Shown here one piece after another: positions 52,432 to 60,919 of a DNA stretch of 64,000 nucleotides (position 1 is its first letter; every line of letters starts with the position of its first letter). This stretch comes from Idiomarina tyrosinivorans. GTDB taxonomy: Bacteria; Pseudomonadota; Gammaproteobacteria; Enterobacterales; Alteromonadaceae. Made by a program: the position numbers and the translations under genes. Under the pieces are notes generated by a model. It saw only the letters and a list, made by a program, of their open reading frames with translations. It was not told the DNA's origin and did no database searches. The stretch is from the NCBI RefSeq assembly GCF_003987475.1, contig NZ_PIQH01000003.1, positions 186,001 to 250,000 on the forward strand. The letters are read 5' to 3'.

Positions 52432-53319
52432 TCAGTTGTCCCTACACGTTTCATCTGGATCTTCAAGTTCTACCGTTGTATGGCTTAAAGCATAGGGCGC
52501 AAGGACGTCATCGATGCGCTGTTTTAAATCGCTACGGGCCTCGATATCAAGGTTTTTAGATAACACCAAATGAACGGTTAATACATGCTCCTCGCCATCT
52601 AGTGACCAAAAATGCAGATGGTGTAGGTCAGCGACATGAGGTAGCTCCAGTAAAGCGTCCGCGACTTGTTTGTAGGTTTTTTTGTCTGGCGTGGCCTGTA
52701 TGAAGAGTTTCAGTGTTGCCCCCAGGTTGCGTAGTACATTCACTAAAATAAATAGAGTAAAGCCAATCGACAATATAGGGTCGAGAATCGGCCAGTCTAC
52801 GAACAGCAAAACAATACCAACGATAAGTACAGCAACCCAGCCGAGAACATCCTCCAGCAAGTGCCAGTTAATAACGCGTTCGTTTAACGTTTTGCCCTCT
52901 GACAATTTGTAAGCGGCAAATCCATTAACTGTAATGCCAACGACGGCTAAAGCGATCATGCCATCAGCGATGGGCATTTGAGGGTTCCAGAGTCTGGGAA
53001 TCGCTTCCACAAGTACCCAGGCAGAGCCTGCGATTAAAACAACGGCATTAATAAATGCACCGGCAAGATTCAGTCTTTTATAACCGTAGGTAAAGTGTTG
53101 GTTAGCCTGTTTTTTGCCAAGTTTATTTAGTATCCACGCGAGACCTAACGACAGGCTATCGCCAAGATCATGAACGGCATCAGCTAAAATGGCGGTACTG
53201 TTGGTAAGAAAGCCACCAATAAACTCGATAATGGTGAAAACAAAGTTAAGAACAAATGCCCACCCCAGGCGGTTGGACGGCATGTCCTTTGAGTGATCAT
53301 GGTTATGGTGATGCCCCAT
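52432..53319 (-). CDS. CDF cation-efflux protein (CzcD/ZitB type)
   Basis: 295 residues, six helices and a C-terminal cytoplasmic domain. It opens with a His-rich metal-binding tail ([11 protein letters not shown]). Helix 2 has [16 protein letters not shown] and helix 5 HLLEDVLGW, giving the Asp/His tetrahedral site used for Zn(II) in this family. The C-terminal domain contains [24 protein letters not shown], typical of CzcD. It exports Zn, Co or Cd from cytoplasm to periplasm, from where CzcCBA can expel them. It lies 62 bases after czcA across a hairpin. Confidence 0.94.
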   Translation of the reverse strand: MGHHHNHDHSKDMPSNRLGWAFVLNFVFTIIEFIGGFLTNSTAILADAVHDLGDSLSLGLAWILNKLGKKQANQHFTYGYKRLNLAGAFINAVVLIAGSAWVLVEAIPRLWNPQMPIADGMIALAVVGITVNGFAAYKLSEGKTLNERVINWHLLEDVLGWVAVLIVGIVLLFVDWPILDPILSIGFTLFILVNVLRNLGATLKLFIQATPDKKTYKQVADALLELPHVADLHHLHFWSLDGEEHVLTVHLVLSKNLDIEARSDLKQRIDDVLAPYALSHTTVELEDPDETCRDN

Positions 53320-53343
53320 AATACGTTCCTCTTTGTAGTAGAA

Positions 53344-53363
53344 GGGGCGGCAATAACCGCCCC
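53344..53363 (-). terminator. Intra-operon hairpin between czcA and the CDF gene
   Basis: GGGGCGG, loop CAATAA, CCGCCCC: a GC-rich perfect 7-bp stem in the 62-base gap. No T tract follows on the minus strand, so it is more likely an mRNA processing or stability element, or a partial attenuator that lowers downstream expression, than a full terminator. Confidence 0.5.
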
Positions 53364-53381
53364 CTTAAATGCTATTGAACC

Positions 53382-56300
53382 CTAACGGCTCAGATCCTTA
53401 ATTTTTTGTTTCGAAAACCAAGGATAGAGCACGGGTAAGATAACCAGTGTTAGCAATGTCGCAGACACCAAACCGCCAACAATGACGGTGGCCAATGGAC
53501 GCTGAATTTCAGCGCCTGCGCCGGTTGCAAACAGCATGGGAATGAGTCCTAACGCTGAGGTTATTGCCGTCATTAATACCGGGCGTAGTCGCGACCATGC
53601 GCCATCAAACACGGCATCATTAACTGAATGCCCATCGGTTATTCTCTGGTTTATACTTTCGACCAGAACCACACCGTTTAGTACCGCCACACCAAACAGT
53701 GTGATGAAACCCACGGCGCTGGGCACCGATAAGTACTGTCCTGACACATAGAGTGCCACAATACCACCGATGACTGCCAACGGTACATTCACCAAAATCA
53801 ACATGGCTTGACCCATGGTGCCGAAAGCAAAATAAAGCAGCAGGGCGATGAGTGCCAGCGATATGGGAACGACAATGGACAAGCGCTCCTGTGCTCGTTG
53901 TTGACTTTCGAACTGGCCACCAATGTCGACTGAGTAACCGGTTGGTAAATCCACCTTCTCGTCAATCGCCTTCCTAATATCGGCAACCACGCTGCCCATG
54001 TCACGACCCTGAACGTTCGATTGAATTACAACGCGACGCTGTACATCATCACGACGGATTTGCGGTGGTCCTGATTCAATTGCAACGTTGGCGACTTCGC
54101 CTAAGGTTACCCAGGCCCCCGAGGGAGTTAACAAGCGTAACGAGCGAATAGACTCCGGCGTATCGCGGAATTGCTTGGCCAACCGCACGTAAATATCATA
54201 GCGCTCATTACCGCGAATGATCTGGCCTGCCGAAGCGCCACCCAAGCCATTGTCGACAACGCTAAGTACATCGGAGACATTTAAGCCGTAGCGTGAGAGT
54301 TGTTGGCGTTTCGGCGAAACCACCAGTTGTGCTTCACCTTTTATTTGCTCCATCGCTACTGCAACGGCCCCGTCAACCTGCTTGACGGCACTTTCTATTT
54401 CCTGGCCTTTACGGGCCAACACGTCAAGCTCGGGTCCAAATAGTTTGATGGCTAGCTGCGATTTTACACCTGAGAGCAGTTCATCAACCCGTGTTGCAAT
54501 AGGTTGTGAAAAATTAAACAACAAGCCTGGGTGATCATCTAGTTTTGCCTCCATTTTTTCTTGTAAGGCGTAGCGATCCGATGCTGTTGTCCATTCAGAC
54601 TGCGGCTTAACACCCACATACATCTCGATGTTGCTGATAGGCTCTGGATCACCGCCCACTTCAGCTCGTCCAATGCGGCTGAGTGCGTAGGTGGTTTCCG
54701 GGAACGACATCAGGATTTTTTCAAGCTTCGGAGCCACCTCTAAGGCCGTTTCAAGGTTAGAGGAGGGGGCTAATGTCACGCGAATATTAATCGTGCCTTC
54801 TTCCAGTTCGGGCGCAAATTCTGTGCCGAGACGAGGCACTAACACCAAAGCGCCGACAAACAGCACACCGGCCAGGGTAATAACAGCCTTTTTACTGCGT
54901 AACGCCACCGATAATAGTCTTTTATAACCATTATCTAGTGGTTTAAGCAGTTTATTTTCACGAGGCTTAATACCCCGACTGAAAAAGTAACTGGCTAATG
55001 CCGGTACAACCATGATGGCCACAAAAACCGCGGAGATAATGGCCAACATAATACTGATAGCCATGGGCTCAAATAATTTAGCTTCAACACCCTGAAAACT
55101 AAACAGTGGCATAAAGACCACCAAGATAATCATGGCGGCAAAGAATACCGGTCGTGCCACTTCGTTCGCCGCTTCCTTAACTCGCAGCTTGATACCATGG
55201 CTATCGAGTTTGGCTGCCTGAGGATCTGGGTCGCGGTGCTCTGTGCGTTGCTCGGCGTCGTCTTGGTGTTCACTATCCGGACGACTTAAGTGCTTAAAGA
55301 TGTTTTCAACCATCACCACGGAGCCGTCGACCAGCATACCAATGGCAACAGCAATCCCGCCCAGCGACATCAGGTTAGCTGACATGCCCATCGCGGACAT
55401 TACCATCAGGGCAATGGCGATAGAAACGGGAATGGACAGTAACACTAAAAAAGTAGCGCGTATGTTGAGCAAAAACAGTGCTAATACTGCGGTAATAAAG
55501 ACAAAGGCAATGAGCAGTGAATACGCGACCGTAGATACGGCTTTTTGTATTAAATCGGCCTGATCATAATACGGCTCAAAGGTGACACCCTCGGGTAATG
55601 CTTGCTGAATAAGCGGAATGCGCTTTTTAATACCGTCGATAGTGGCTTTGGTATTCGAGCCCATGCGTTTGAGCACAATACCCGATACCACTTCGCCCAG
55701 CTGGTTGACCTCGCCGTCGACTTTACGCGACATTGAGACCGCCCCCTGGCGAATTTCACTACCGATTTCGACGTCGGCAACCTGGCCCAGTGTTACGGAA
55801 ACGCCGTCAACGGTTTTGAGCGGTATTTGTCGTATTTGTTGCAGGCCTTTTTTACCGCTATCCAACCAACCGGTGCCGCGAATAACCAACTGCTCCTGAC
55901 CGCGGGGCATATACCAACCACCAACGTTACCGTTATTCTTGTTGACCGCGCCCATTACGTCTTGCTGGGTAAGGTCGTAAGACAACAGCTTAGCGGGATT
56001 GAGGTTAACCTGATATTGCTTAACCTTACCGCCAAAGGACAAGACTTCGGTAATTCCCTCAACGGGCATTAGTAGCAGTTTAACCACATAGTCGTTTAGA
56101 CTGCGTAACTCCATACTGCTGACACCGGAGCCCGGTTCGGCAAGTAGCAGATACTGATAAACCTGGCCTAGGCCGGAGGAGTTAGGACCCATTTCGGGTG
56201 TACCTACGCCTTCGGGTATCAACTCCTTTGCCGCCTGCAGTCGTTCAAACACCAGTTGCCGGGCAAAGTAGATATCGACACTCTCGTCAAACACCACTGT

Positions 56301-56579
56301 AATGCCCGATAAACCTGTTTTTGAGATTGACCGAACCTCTTTGACGTCGGGCAGAGCATACATCACCGACTCTATCGGATAGGTAATCAGCTGCTCGACT
56401 TCGGTCGCTGCTAACCCGGGGGCCTCCGTATTTACCGTTACCTGAACGTTGGTAACATCGGGGAAGGCATCCAGATTAAGTTTGGGAATAACAAAAAATG
56501 ACGCAATGCTGATGCTGAATAAAGCCAATACCAATAACAGGCGATTAGCGACAGCAAACTGAATAATGCGCTGAAACAT
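53382..56579 (-). CDS. czcA: CzcA/CusA-type heavy-metal RND efflux pump
   Basis: 1065 residues with the HME-RND twelve-helix layout. It opens MFQRIIQFAVANRLLLVLALFSISIASF followed by LNLDAFPDVTNVQVTVNTEAPG, the family signature. Helix 4 contains GGIAVAIGMLVDGSVVMVENIFKHL, and the Asp there is the metal/proton relay residue. After it the cytoplasmic loop is long and rich in His, Asp, Glu and Gln (SEHQDDAEQRTEHRDPDPQ), a possible cytosolic metal-binding insert. Motifs fit zinc/cobalt/cadmium export better than Cu/Ag, but the metal cannot be fixed. It lies between czcB (11 bases) and the CDF gene. Confidence 0.94.
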   Translation of the reverse strand: MFQRIIQFAVANRLLLVLALFSISIASFFVIPKLNLDAFPDVTNVQVTVNTEAPGLAATEVEQLITYPIESVMYALPDVKEVRSISKTGLSGITVVFDESVDIYFARQLVFERLQAAKELIPEGVGTPEMGPNSSGLGQVYQYLLLAEPGSGVSSMELRSLNDYVVKLLLMPVEGITEVLSFGGKVKQYQVNLNPAKLLSYDLTQQDVMGAVNKNNGNVGGWYMPRGQEQLVIRGTGWLDSGKKGLQQIRQIPLKTVDGVSVTLGQVADVEIGSEIRQGAVSMSRKVDGEVNQLGEVVSGIVLKRMGSNTKATIDGIKKRIPLIQQALPEGVTFEPYYDQADLIQKAVSTVAYSLLIAFVFITAVLALFLLNIRATFLVLLSIPVSIAIALMVMSAMGMSANLMSLGGIAVAIGMLVDGSVVMVENIFKHLSRPDSEHQDDAEQRTEHRDPDPQAAKLDSHGIKLRVKEAANEVARPVFFAAMIILVVFMPLFSFQGVEAKLFEPMAISIMLAIISAVFVAIMVVPALASYFFSRGIKPRENKLLKPLDNGYKRLLSVALRSKKAVITLAGVLFVGALVLVPRLGTEFAPELEEGTINIRVTLAPSSNLETALEVAPKLEKILMSFPETTYALSRIGRAEVGGDPEPISNIEMYVGVKPQSEWTTASDRYALQEKMEAKLDDHPGLLFNFSQPIATRVDELLSGVKSQLAIKLFGPELDVLARKGQEIESAVKQVDGAVAVAMEQIKGEAQLVVSPKRQQLSRYGLNVSDVLSVVDNGLGGASAGQIIRGNERYDIYVRLAKQFRDTPESIRSLRLLTPSGAWVTLGEVANVAIESGPPQIRRDDVQRRVVIQSNVQGRDMGSVVADIRKAIDEKVDLPTGYSVDIGGQFESQQRAQERLSIVVPISLALIALLLYFAFGTMGQAMLILVNVPLAVIGGIVALYVSGQYLSVPSAVGFITLFGVAVLNGVVLVESINQRITDGHSVNDAVFDGAWSRLRPVLMTAITSALGLIPMLFATGAGAEIQRPLATVIVGGLVSATLLTLVILPVLYPWFSKQKIKDLSR

Positions 56580-56590
56580 ACAACCTCCTG

Positions 56591-57703
56591 TTAGTGGTTA
56601 TGTGGGTCAAAACCGCCTTTAGCGATTTGAGAGCGAACGAAAAACGCGCCGTTATCGACGTACTCTGTGCCTTCCTTAACGCCTCGAATGACTTTCCACG
56701 GACCCTTTTCATCAACCAATTCGACTTTCTTCGGTTCAAACTTTCCGGGTTCGTGCTCAATGAATATCTGCCAGTCACCATCAGATGCCCGCATTAAGGC
56801 TGAGTCCTTAACTGCAAGCACCGGTCCATCCGACTTGACTGAGAAATAAACATCCGCAAATAAACCAGGGTGTAATTGGTCCTTTTCGTTATTTACCGCA
56901 AGTCGTACCGTTCGGGTGCGGGTTTTATGGTCGATTGTGTGGCCTTCCTGAATGACTTTTGCCGCAAAGCGCTGATTGTCGACACTCACTGTAACAGGAT
57001 CACCAAACTGCACACTAAGGTCAGCTGAGCCTGGTAGACGAGCATTAACCCACAAGGTTTCTTCTTGCAGCACTTCAACCAAGTGATTACCGGCATTAAC
57101 TTGCTGACCCTGCTTGAAATTATCGCTAACCACAATTCCGCCAATTTCTGAGGTCAGTTGGTATTCGCCGATAGGGTAGTCAGCTTTACTTAAACGCTTA
57201 ATATCACTGGCTGACATACCAAATGCTTTGAGCTGCGCTTGCGCTGAGGTAAAGGCGTTTTTCGCTTCGACAAAGCGTTTTTCACCAACCGTTGACTCGC
57301 CGAGTGACTGCACGCGTTGCCACTCGTTAAGTGTGACCAAATACTGACTTTGCGCCTCCGCCATGGTGGCGCTGAAGAGGGTGGCTAGAGGTTCACCTTT
57401 TTCGACGTGGTCGCCAATACTGACAAAACGTTTGAGCACGGTCGAGTCGATGCGCGGACTCACGATATAGCTGTTAAAGTCGTTAGCAACCACCTCGCCC
57501 GGGGCATAAACCGGGTATTCAATGACTTGAGTTTGCAAGGTTCGCGTGGTGATATCTGCCATGGACAGCTGCTTGCTGGATAGCTCCACGCCTGCACTTT
57601 CCTTGTGGGTAGCTTCTTTTTCGTCGTGTCCGTGTTCATCCTGCGCCATAACCGAAAAGCTCAGCGCAAGTGCTATTGCTGCGTATAAAGGTTTTACTGA
57701 CAT
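56591..57703 (-). CDS. czcB: CzcB-type periplasmic adaptor
   Basis: 370 residues with a signal peptide (to VMAQ). The mature N-terminus is His/Glu-rich (DEHGHDEKEATHKES) and the C-terminus ends FDPHNH, both likely metal-binding. Lipoyl and hairpin segments follow the CusB/CzcB order: YVVSP-like start (SYIVSPRIDSTVLKRFVSIGDHVEKGEPLATLFS), a short helical hairpin, and GGIVVSDNFKQGQQVNAGNHLVEV. It links CzcA to CzcC. It starts 3 bases after czcC, within the same operon. Confidence 0.93.
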   Translation of the reverse strand: MSVKPLYAAIALALSFSVMAQDEHGHDEKEATHKESAGVELSSKQLSMADITTRTLQTQVIEYPVYAPGEVVANDFNSYIVSPRIDSTVLKRFVSIGDHVEKGEPLATLFSATMAEAQSQYLVTLNEWQRVQSLGESTVGEKRFVEAKNAFTSAQAQLKAFGMSASDIKRLSKADYPIGEYQLTSEIGGIVVSDNFKQGQQVNAGNHLVEVLQEETLWVNARLPGSADLSVQFGDPVTVSVDNQRFAAKVIQEGHTIDHKTRTRTVRLAVNNEKDQLHPGLFADVYFSVKSDGPVLAVKDSALMRASDGDWQIFIEHEPGKFEPKKVELVDEKGPWKVIRGVKEGTEYVDNGAFFVRSQIAKGGFDPHNH

Positions 57704-57706
57704 CGT

Positions 57707-58957
57707 TTACTCTCCAATCTCTGCGTTTGTTGGCTGGCTTAACGGCGATAACGTCAGTGCTTTACTGAGTTCGCCCGAACGGTACAACCATTCAATGGCG
57801 GCCAACCGATATTGTGTTTGCAGCGCTATCCCTGCAAATTGGCTATCGAGCTGCTGTTGCACAGCGGTGAGGTAGTCTGTGGTGGATAGGTCACCGGCGA
57901 GCCAGGACCGCTCAATCACCTGCATCGACTCATCCTGCCGAGATTGAAAGTCTCTTTGCCAGCTTTGCCATTGTTTTTTAACAAAGCGGTAGTTGTTAAG
58001 GGACGATTTCAGTGCTGCTTGCCATTGTTGGCGTAGCGCAATCAAACGTTTTTCTTCAGCAACAGCTTCGCTATTGGCTGCGCGTACTGCATCGCTGTAG
58101 TTATTGCGAATCTGTAGTGGAATGCTGAATGATAAGCCAACTACTGTTTCGTTATCGCTCTCGCCCGCTTCGACGCCTACGGTTGGGTTGGCGGTGGTTA
58201 ACGAGCGTTTCCAGTCGACATCGGCGCGCTTTAATTGCCATTGCAGGTAAGCGGCTTTTAACGCTGGATGTTGTTGCCAACGAGCCGTTAACGCAGGTTC
58301 AACGTTAAATAGCTCCTCGTTAATGGAGAGTTGACCGACATCAGACGTTGTTAGCAGAGCGTTTAACTCTGCTTCAGCGGATTGCAGTTGTTGATAAGCC
58401 GCTGCAGTTTGTTGCAGTTGCCGACTTAGTGCGAGTACCGTCAGTTGTTCGTCGACGGCACCTAAGTCTCCGGCTTTACGCCGTTCGGCAACCAGGCTTA
58501 TCGCCTGTTTAACGATTTTCTTTTGCTGCTCGGCGAGTGCGTAACGCTTTTTTGCATCAAGCCATTGCACATAGGCATTCAGCAGAGTTTTAGCATGCGA
58601 TGTCGCCGCTTGGCGATAAATACTCATTGCCATAGCGGTCATTGCGTCACTCTGACTGGCACGTGCTTCATTGCGAGTGCTCCAGTCCAGCGTTTGGCTT
58701 AGACCAACAGCGTAATTATTGATGTCACCTTCGCGCTCTAAGCGTGACGATAAGCTAGGGTTGTACAGAGGCTGATTTAATTGTTTACCCTGTTGGATCA
58801 GCGCTTCAGCCTGCTGTCGAGCGGCTTCAACACTGGGATGTTGCTGCACAGTTTGTTGCCACTGCTCGGGCAGCTGTTGTGTATTCGCGTAGCTTGAACT
58901 CATTGCCAGACTGACGGCAACAAACAAGCGTTTGCTATATGTCGAAAATAGACCCAT
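57707..58957 (-). CDS. czcC: CzcC-type outer-membrane efflux channel (TolC family)
   Basis: 416 residues with a signal peptide (to YANTQ) and two related halves of long helices and short strands, as in TolC/CzcC. Examples are QPLYNPSLSSRLEREGDINNYAVGLSQTLDWSTRNEA in the first half and NPTVGVEAGESDNETVVGLSFSIPLQIRNNY in the second; the latter PLxxRN turn is the OEP signature. It forms the outer-membrane exit of the CzcCBA pump. It follows the CzcI-like gene after 72 bases and precedes czcB by 3. Confidence 0.93.
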   Translation of the reverse strand: MGLFSTYSKRLFVAVSLAMSSSYANTQQLPEQWQQTVQQHPSVEAARQQAEALIQQGKQLNQPLYNPSLSSRLEREGDINNYAVGLSQTLDWSTRNEARASQSDAMTAMAMSIYRQAATSHAKTLLNAYVQWLDAKKRYALAEQQKKIVKQAISLVAERRKAGDLGAVDEQLTVLALSRQLQQTAAAYQQLQSAEAELNALLTTSDVGQLSINEELFNVEPALTARWQQHPALKAAYLQWQLKRADVDWKRSLTTANPTVGVEAGESDNETVVGLSFSIPLQIRNNYSDAVRAANSEAVAEEKRLIALRQQWQAALKSSLNNYRFVKKQWQSWQRDFQSRQDESMQVIERSWLAGDLSTTDYLTAVQQQLDSQFAGIALQTQYRLAAIEWLYRSGELSKALTLSPLSQPTNAEIGE

Positions 58958-59029
58958 AGATAGACTCCTCAGTCATATTACTGCGTAAAATAATGATTTT
59001 TTTGGCTGCGAAAGCAGCTTATTTGGCAG

Positions 59030-59371
59030 CTATGAGGAGATGGGAGGCCGGAACAGCGGCGCTGATAGTGGGTTAGTGTAAAACTGGGTATACCCAGGGC
59101 GGGTTGTACCTAGTTTTGGTAAAGCGAGCGTTTCTTTTGATTTCAATGCATAGAGATGAAATGAGCCATGACAGTGACAGCAGTGGTGACAGTCAAAGCT
59201 GACTTCGCCACTTTTAGGCAGGCTACGTTTGTCGATGCGGGATTCGTCATGCTCAAAATTGAGGTGTTGTGCAGAAGAGGACTGGTGAGATTGATGCACG
59301 TCAGCAACCGCCTGACTGATTTGAGTCAGAACAGCAACAAGCACCAGTATTAAAAATCCTAGTCTAAGCAT
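59030..59371 (-). CDS. CzcI-like periplasmic metal-binding leader protein
   Basis: 113 residues from the ATG at 59371, which has AGGTAAT six bases upstream; TTG 59383 is less likely. A hydrophobic signal segment (LGFLILVLVAVLTQISQAVA) is followed by a His/Cys-rich stretch, DVHQSHQSSSAQHL and FDCHHCCHCHGSFHL, and a tail ending PLFRPPISS. Small proteins of this composition with a PPFRPP-type end precede czcCBA in other bacteria (CzcI, CopL-like) and act in metal sensing or expression. It leads the operon here. No sensor-kinase pair (CzcRS) is seen near it. Confidence 0.7.
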   Translation of the reverse strand: MLRLGFLILVLVAVLTQISQAVADVHQSHQSSSAQHLNFEHDESRIDKRSLPKSGEVSFDCHHCCHCHGSFHLYALKSKETLALPKLGTTRPGYTQFYTNPLSAPLFRPPISS

Positions 59372-59412
59372 TATTACCTGCAACTATAAACAAGTACTTT
59401 AATGATACCTGA

Positions 59413-59436
59413 ATTCAGATAATAACCGCAACACTC
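59413..59436 (+). repeat. IS30 left terminal inverted repeat
   Basis: 24-base end beginning ATTCAGATAATAAC; 21 of 24 bases match the reverse complement of the right end (60472-60495), with differences at positions 6, 7 and 15. Confidence 0.85.
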
Positions 59437-59517
59437 ATGTAATGGGATAGGTCGGAAGGAGGTCAGCTACCTACATGTGGTAGTCTTACTTTTCGACCAA
59501 AAAAAGTGAGTTCCAAC

Positions 59518-60489
59518 ATGAGTTATCGGCAGCTGACCGAGGGGCAACGATACCAGATTTCTGCGTTGCTCTCAGAAGAATTTTCACAACGAGAGATTGC
59601 AAGAAAGCTGAACATTGCACCCTCAACCGTCCATCGAGAGTTGCGACGAAACAACAATTTATGCGGGTCTTATGACCCTCAATTGGCTCAAGAGCGCACA
59701 CTAAAACGGCGTTTAAAGCCAAAGCCCAAACGGGTTTGCGAGAATACTCGCAACGCTGTAGAGCTTATGCTCGAGATGGACTGGAGCCCGGAGCAGATAT
59801 CGGCTATCTGCACGCGAATAGGCTATCCAGTCAGTCACGAGTGGATTTACAATTATGTTCTGGCTGACTTTTACGGCGGCGGTGGTTTATTTACTCACCT
59901 TCGCCACCGGTTAAGACGCTATAAAAAGCGCCTGCATAAGCAACGAGGTCGGATTTTAGGCCGTCGCGCGATACACGACCGGCCAGCAATTATTGATGAC
60001 CGGGAACGCTACGGCGACTGGGAAATCGACACCGTTATCGGCAAGCGTGGAACCGGTGCTATCGTCACGCTGTTAGAGCGTAAAAGCCGTTTTTATCTTG
60101 TGAAAAAAGTTACAAGTAAACACGCTGATGCCATTGCTAACGCGACTATCGAAATGCTTCAGCCTTTTAAGGAGTTAGTTCACAGAACCACGGCTGAGAA
60201 CGGTTTAGAATTTGCAGACTATGAGCGAATTGCAGAAGAATTAGACACAGACGTTTATTTTGCTGACCCTTATGCTTCGTATCAGCGCGGTGCGAACGAA
60301 AATGCGAACGGGTTATTGCGTCAATACGTGCCAAAAGGTACTGATTTGCGCACTGTAACTAACGAGCTGATGGCTAAATATCAGCAACGCTTGAATTTAC
60401 GGCCTAGGAAAACTCTGGGGTTTATTCAGCCAGACATAATTTTTAAAGAGCAATTGCAACAGGCTATGAGCGAGTGTTGCAGTTATTAG
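59518..60489 (+). CDS. IS30-family transposase
   Basis: 323 residues from ATG 59518, where the family opening MSYRQLTEGQRYQISALL begins; a GTG at 59506 would add four. N-terminal helix-turn-helix (FSQREIARKLNIAPSTVHRELRRN), a second DNA-binding segment (DWSPEQISAICTR), then the DDE catalytic core: Asp in GDWEIDTVIGKRG, Asp in the region of TTAENGLEFADYE and Glu in YQRGANENANGLLRQY. The reading frame is intact, so the element may still be active. It lies at the right end of the metal island, divergent from its operon. Confidence 0.95.
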   Translation: MSYRQLTEGQRYQISALLSEEFSQREIARKLNIAPSTVHRELRRNNNLCGSYDPQLAQERTLKRRLKPKPKRVCENTRNAVELMLEMDWSPEQISAICTRIGYPVSHEWIYNYVLADFYGGGGLFTHLRHRLRRYKKRLHKQRGRILGRRAIHDRPAIIDDRERYGDWEIDTVIGKRGTGAIVTLLERKSRFYLVKKVTSKHADAIANATIEMLQPFKELVHRTTAENGLEFADYERIAEELDTDVYFADPYASYQRGANENANGLLRQYVPKGTDLRTVTNELMAKYQQRLNLRPRKTLGFIQPDIIFKEQLQQAMSECCSY

Positions 60490-60495
60490 TTGAAT
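60472..60495 (-). repeat. IS30 right terminal inverted repeat
   Basis: Reverse complement begins ATTCAACTAATAACTGCAAC; it pairs with 59413-59436 and contains the transposase stop codon. Confidence 0.85.
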
Positions 60496-60850
60496 CTAGG
60501 AAATAAGGAAATGGGAACAAGCAAACCCACTAAAAACGGGCTATTTCCCTCTCTATACCCTCTGTAAGTACTCAAAATCACGTTTTACAGCAAAAAAGGA
60601 ACTTGAAGCGTAACCCTTCGAGTTATCCGAAGGGTGACAGCTCAAGGGCTTCTTTAAGAGTTACTACGGCATATTAGGTTTGGCTTGGTTCTGGCTCGCA
60701 CTAACCTTATATCAGTTAATTGAGTTGAATCACGCAGGCGGATTTGTCACTGAGCCTCTCTTGGAAGCGCGAGGATTAACCTAAGTTAGCCAAGGCGCTT
60801 AGCTGGCAGCTTAACCAAGGTGAACTAACGTGGTACAAATCTGGTACACC
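60496..60850. other. 355-base stretch between IS30 and the right island repeat, no intact gene
   Basis: No gene with a start codon is supported. A frame open from 60638 to a TAA at 60782 encodes a fragment with one hydrophobic segment (YYGILGLAWFWLALTLYQ) and could be a gene remnant. An inverted repeat, ACCCTTCG / CGAAGGGT, lies at 60613-60635. Two direct copies of TGGTACA sit at 60831-60837 and 60842-60848, one helical turn apart, beside the repeat that ends the island. This is where an integrase gene or its sites would be expected. Confidence 0.5.
60831..60848. repeat. Paired TGGTACA direct repeats next to the tRNA repeat
   Basis: TGGTACA at 60831-60837 and again at 60842-60848, 11 bases centre to centre, immediately inside the right boundary repeat. 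Spacing of one helical turn suits protein binding. They are absent at the left boundary. Confidence 0.4.
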
Positions 60851-60919
60851 ACCGCAAACAAAAAAGCCCCGCACAAAGTGCAGGGCTTTAGAATGGTGGT
60901 GCCCGGAGGCGGAATCGAA
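60851..60919 (-). repeat. Right boundary repeat: 3' end of intact tRNA-Phe plus terminator
   Basis: Copy matching 51938-52005 with one extra C (60904). It includes the terminator and the last 23 bases of the complete tRNA-Phe gene. Both copies are in the same orientation. Confidence 0.9.
60863..60889 (-). terminator. Terminator of tRNA-Phe
   Basis: AAAGCCCCGCAC and GTGCAGGGCTTT form a 12-position stem with one mismatch around AAA; on the minus strand T residues follow (TTTTTTG). It lies 7 bases after the tRNA 3' end. Confidence 0.88.

Larger units (their letters stand above)
59413..60495 (+). mobile_element. IS30-family insertion sequence, apparently complete
   Basis: About 1,083 bp. The 24-base ends match 21 of 24 positions as inverted repeats: left ATTCAGATAATAACCGCAAC... 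(59413-59436), right the reverse complement of 60472-60495. One transposase gene fills the element, and its TAG stop (60487-60489) lies inside the right repeat, common in this family. A clear target duplication is not visible; the outer flanks are GA on the left and CT on the right. A hairpin (CTACC / GGTAG, 59467-59483) lies before the transposase start. Confidence 0.85.
51938..60919. mobile_element. Putative metal-resistance genomic island inserted at tRNA-Phe
   Basis: About 9 kb bounded by direct repeats of the tRNA-Phe 3' end with terminator (51938-52005 and 60851-60919). The complete tRNA is at the right end and a truncated 3' end at the left, the usual outcome of site-specific insertion into a tRNA gene. 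The cargo is one leftward operon (CzcI-like, CzcC, CzcB, CzcA, CDF exporter, YnfA) plus an IS30-family element. No integrase or excisionase is present, so if the island came by integrase that gene has been lost, or it acted in trans; homologous recombination or IS-driven events could also leave such repeats. Confidence 0.65.

Noticed and set aside
60638-60784. Gene for a small membrane protein between IS30 and tRNA-Phe
   Set aside because: The 48-residue frame has one hydrophobic segment but no start codon or ribosome-binding site. Kept only as a possible remnant.
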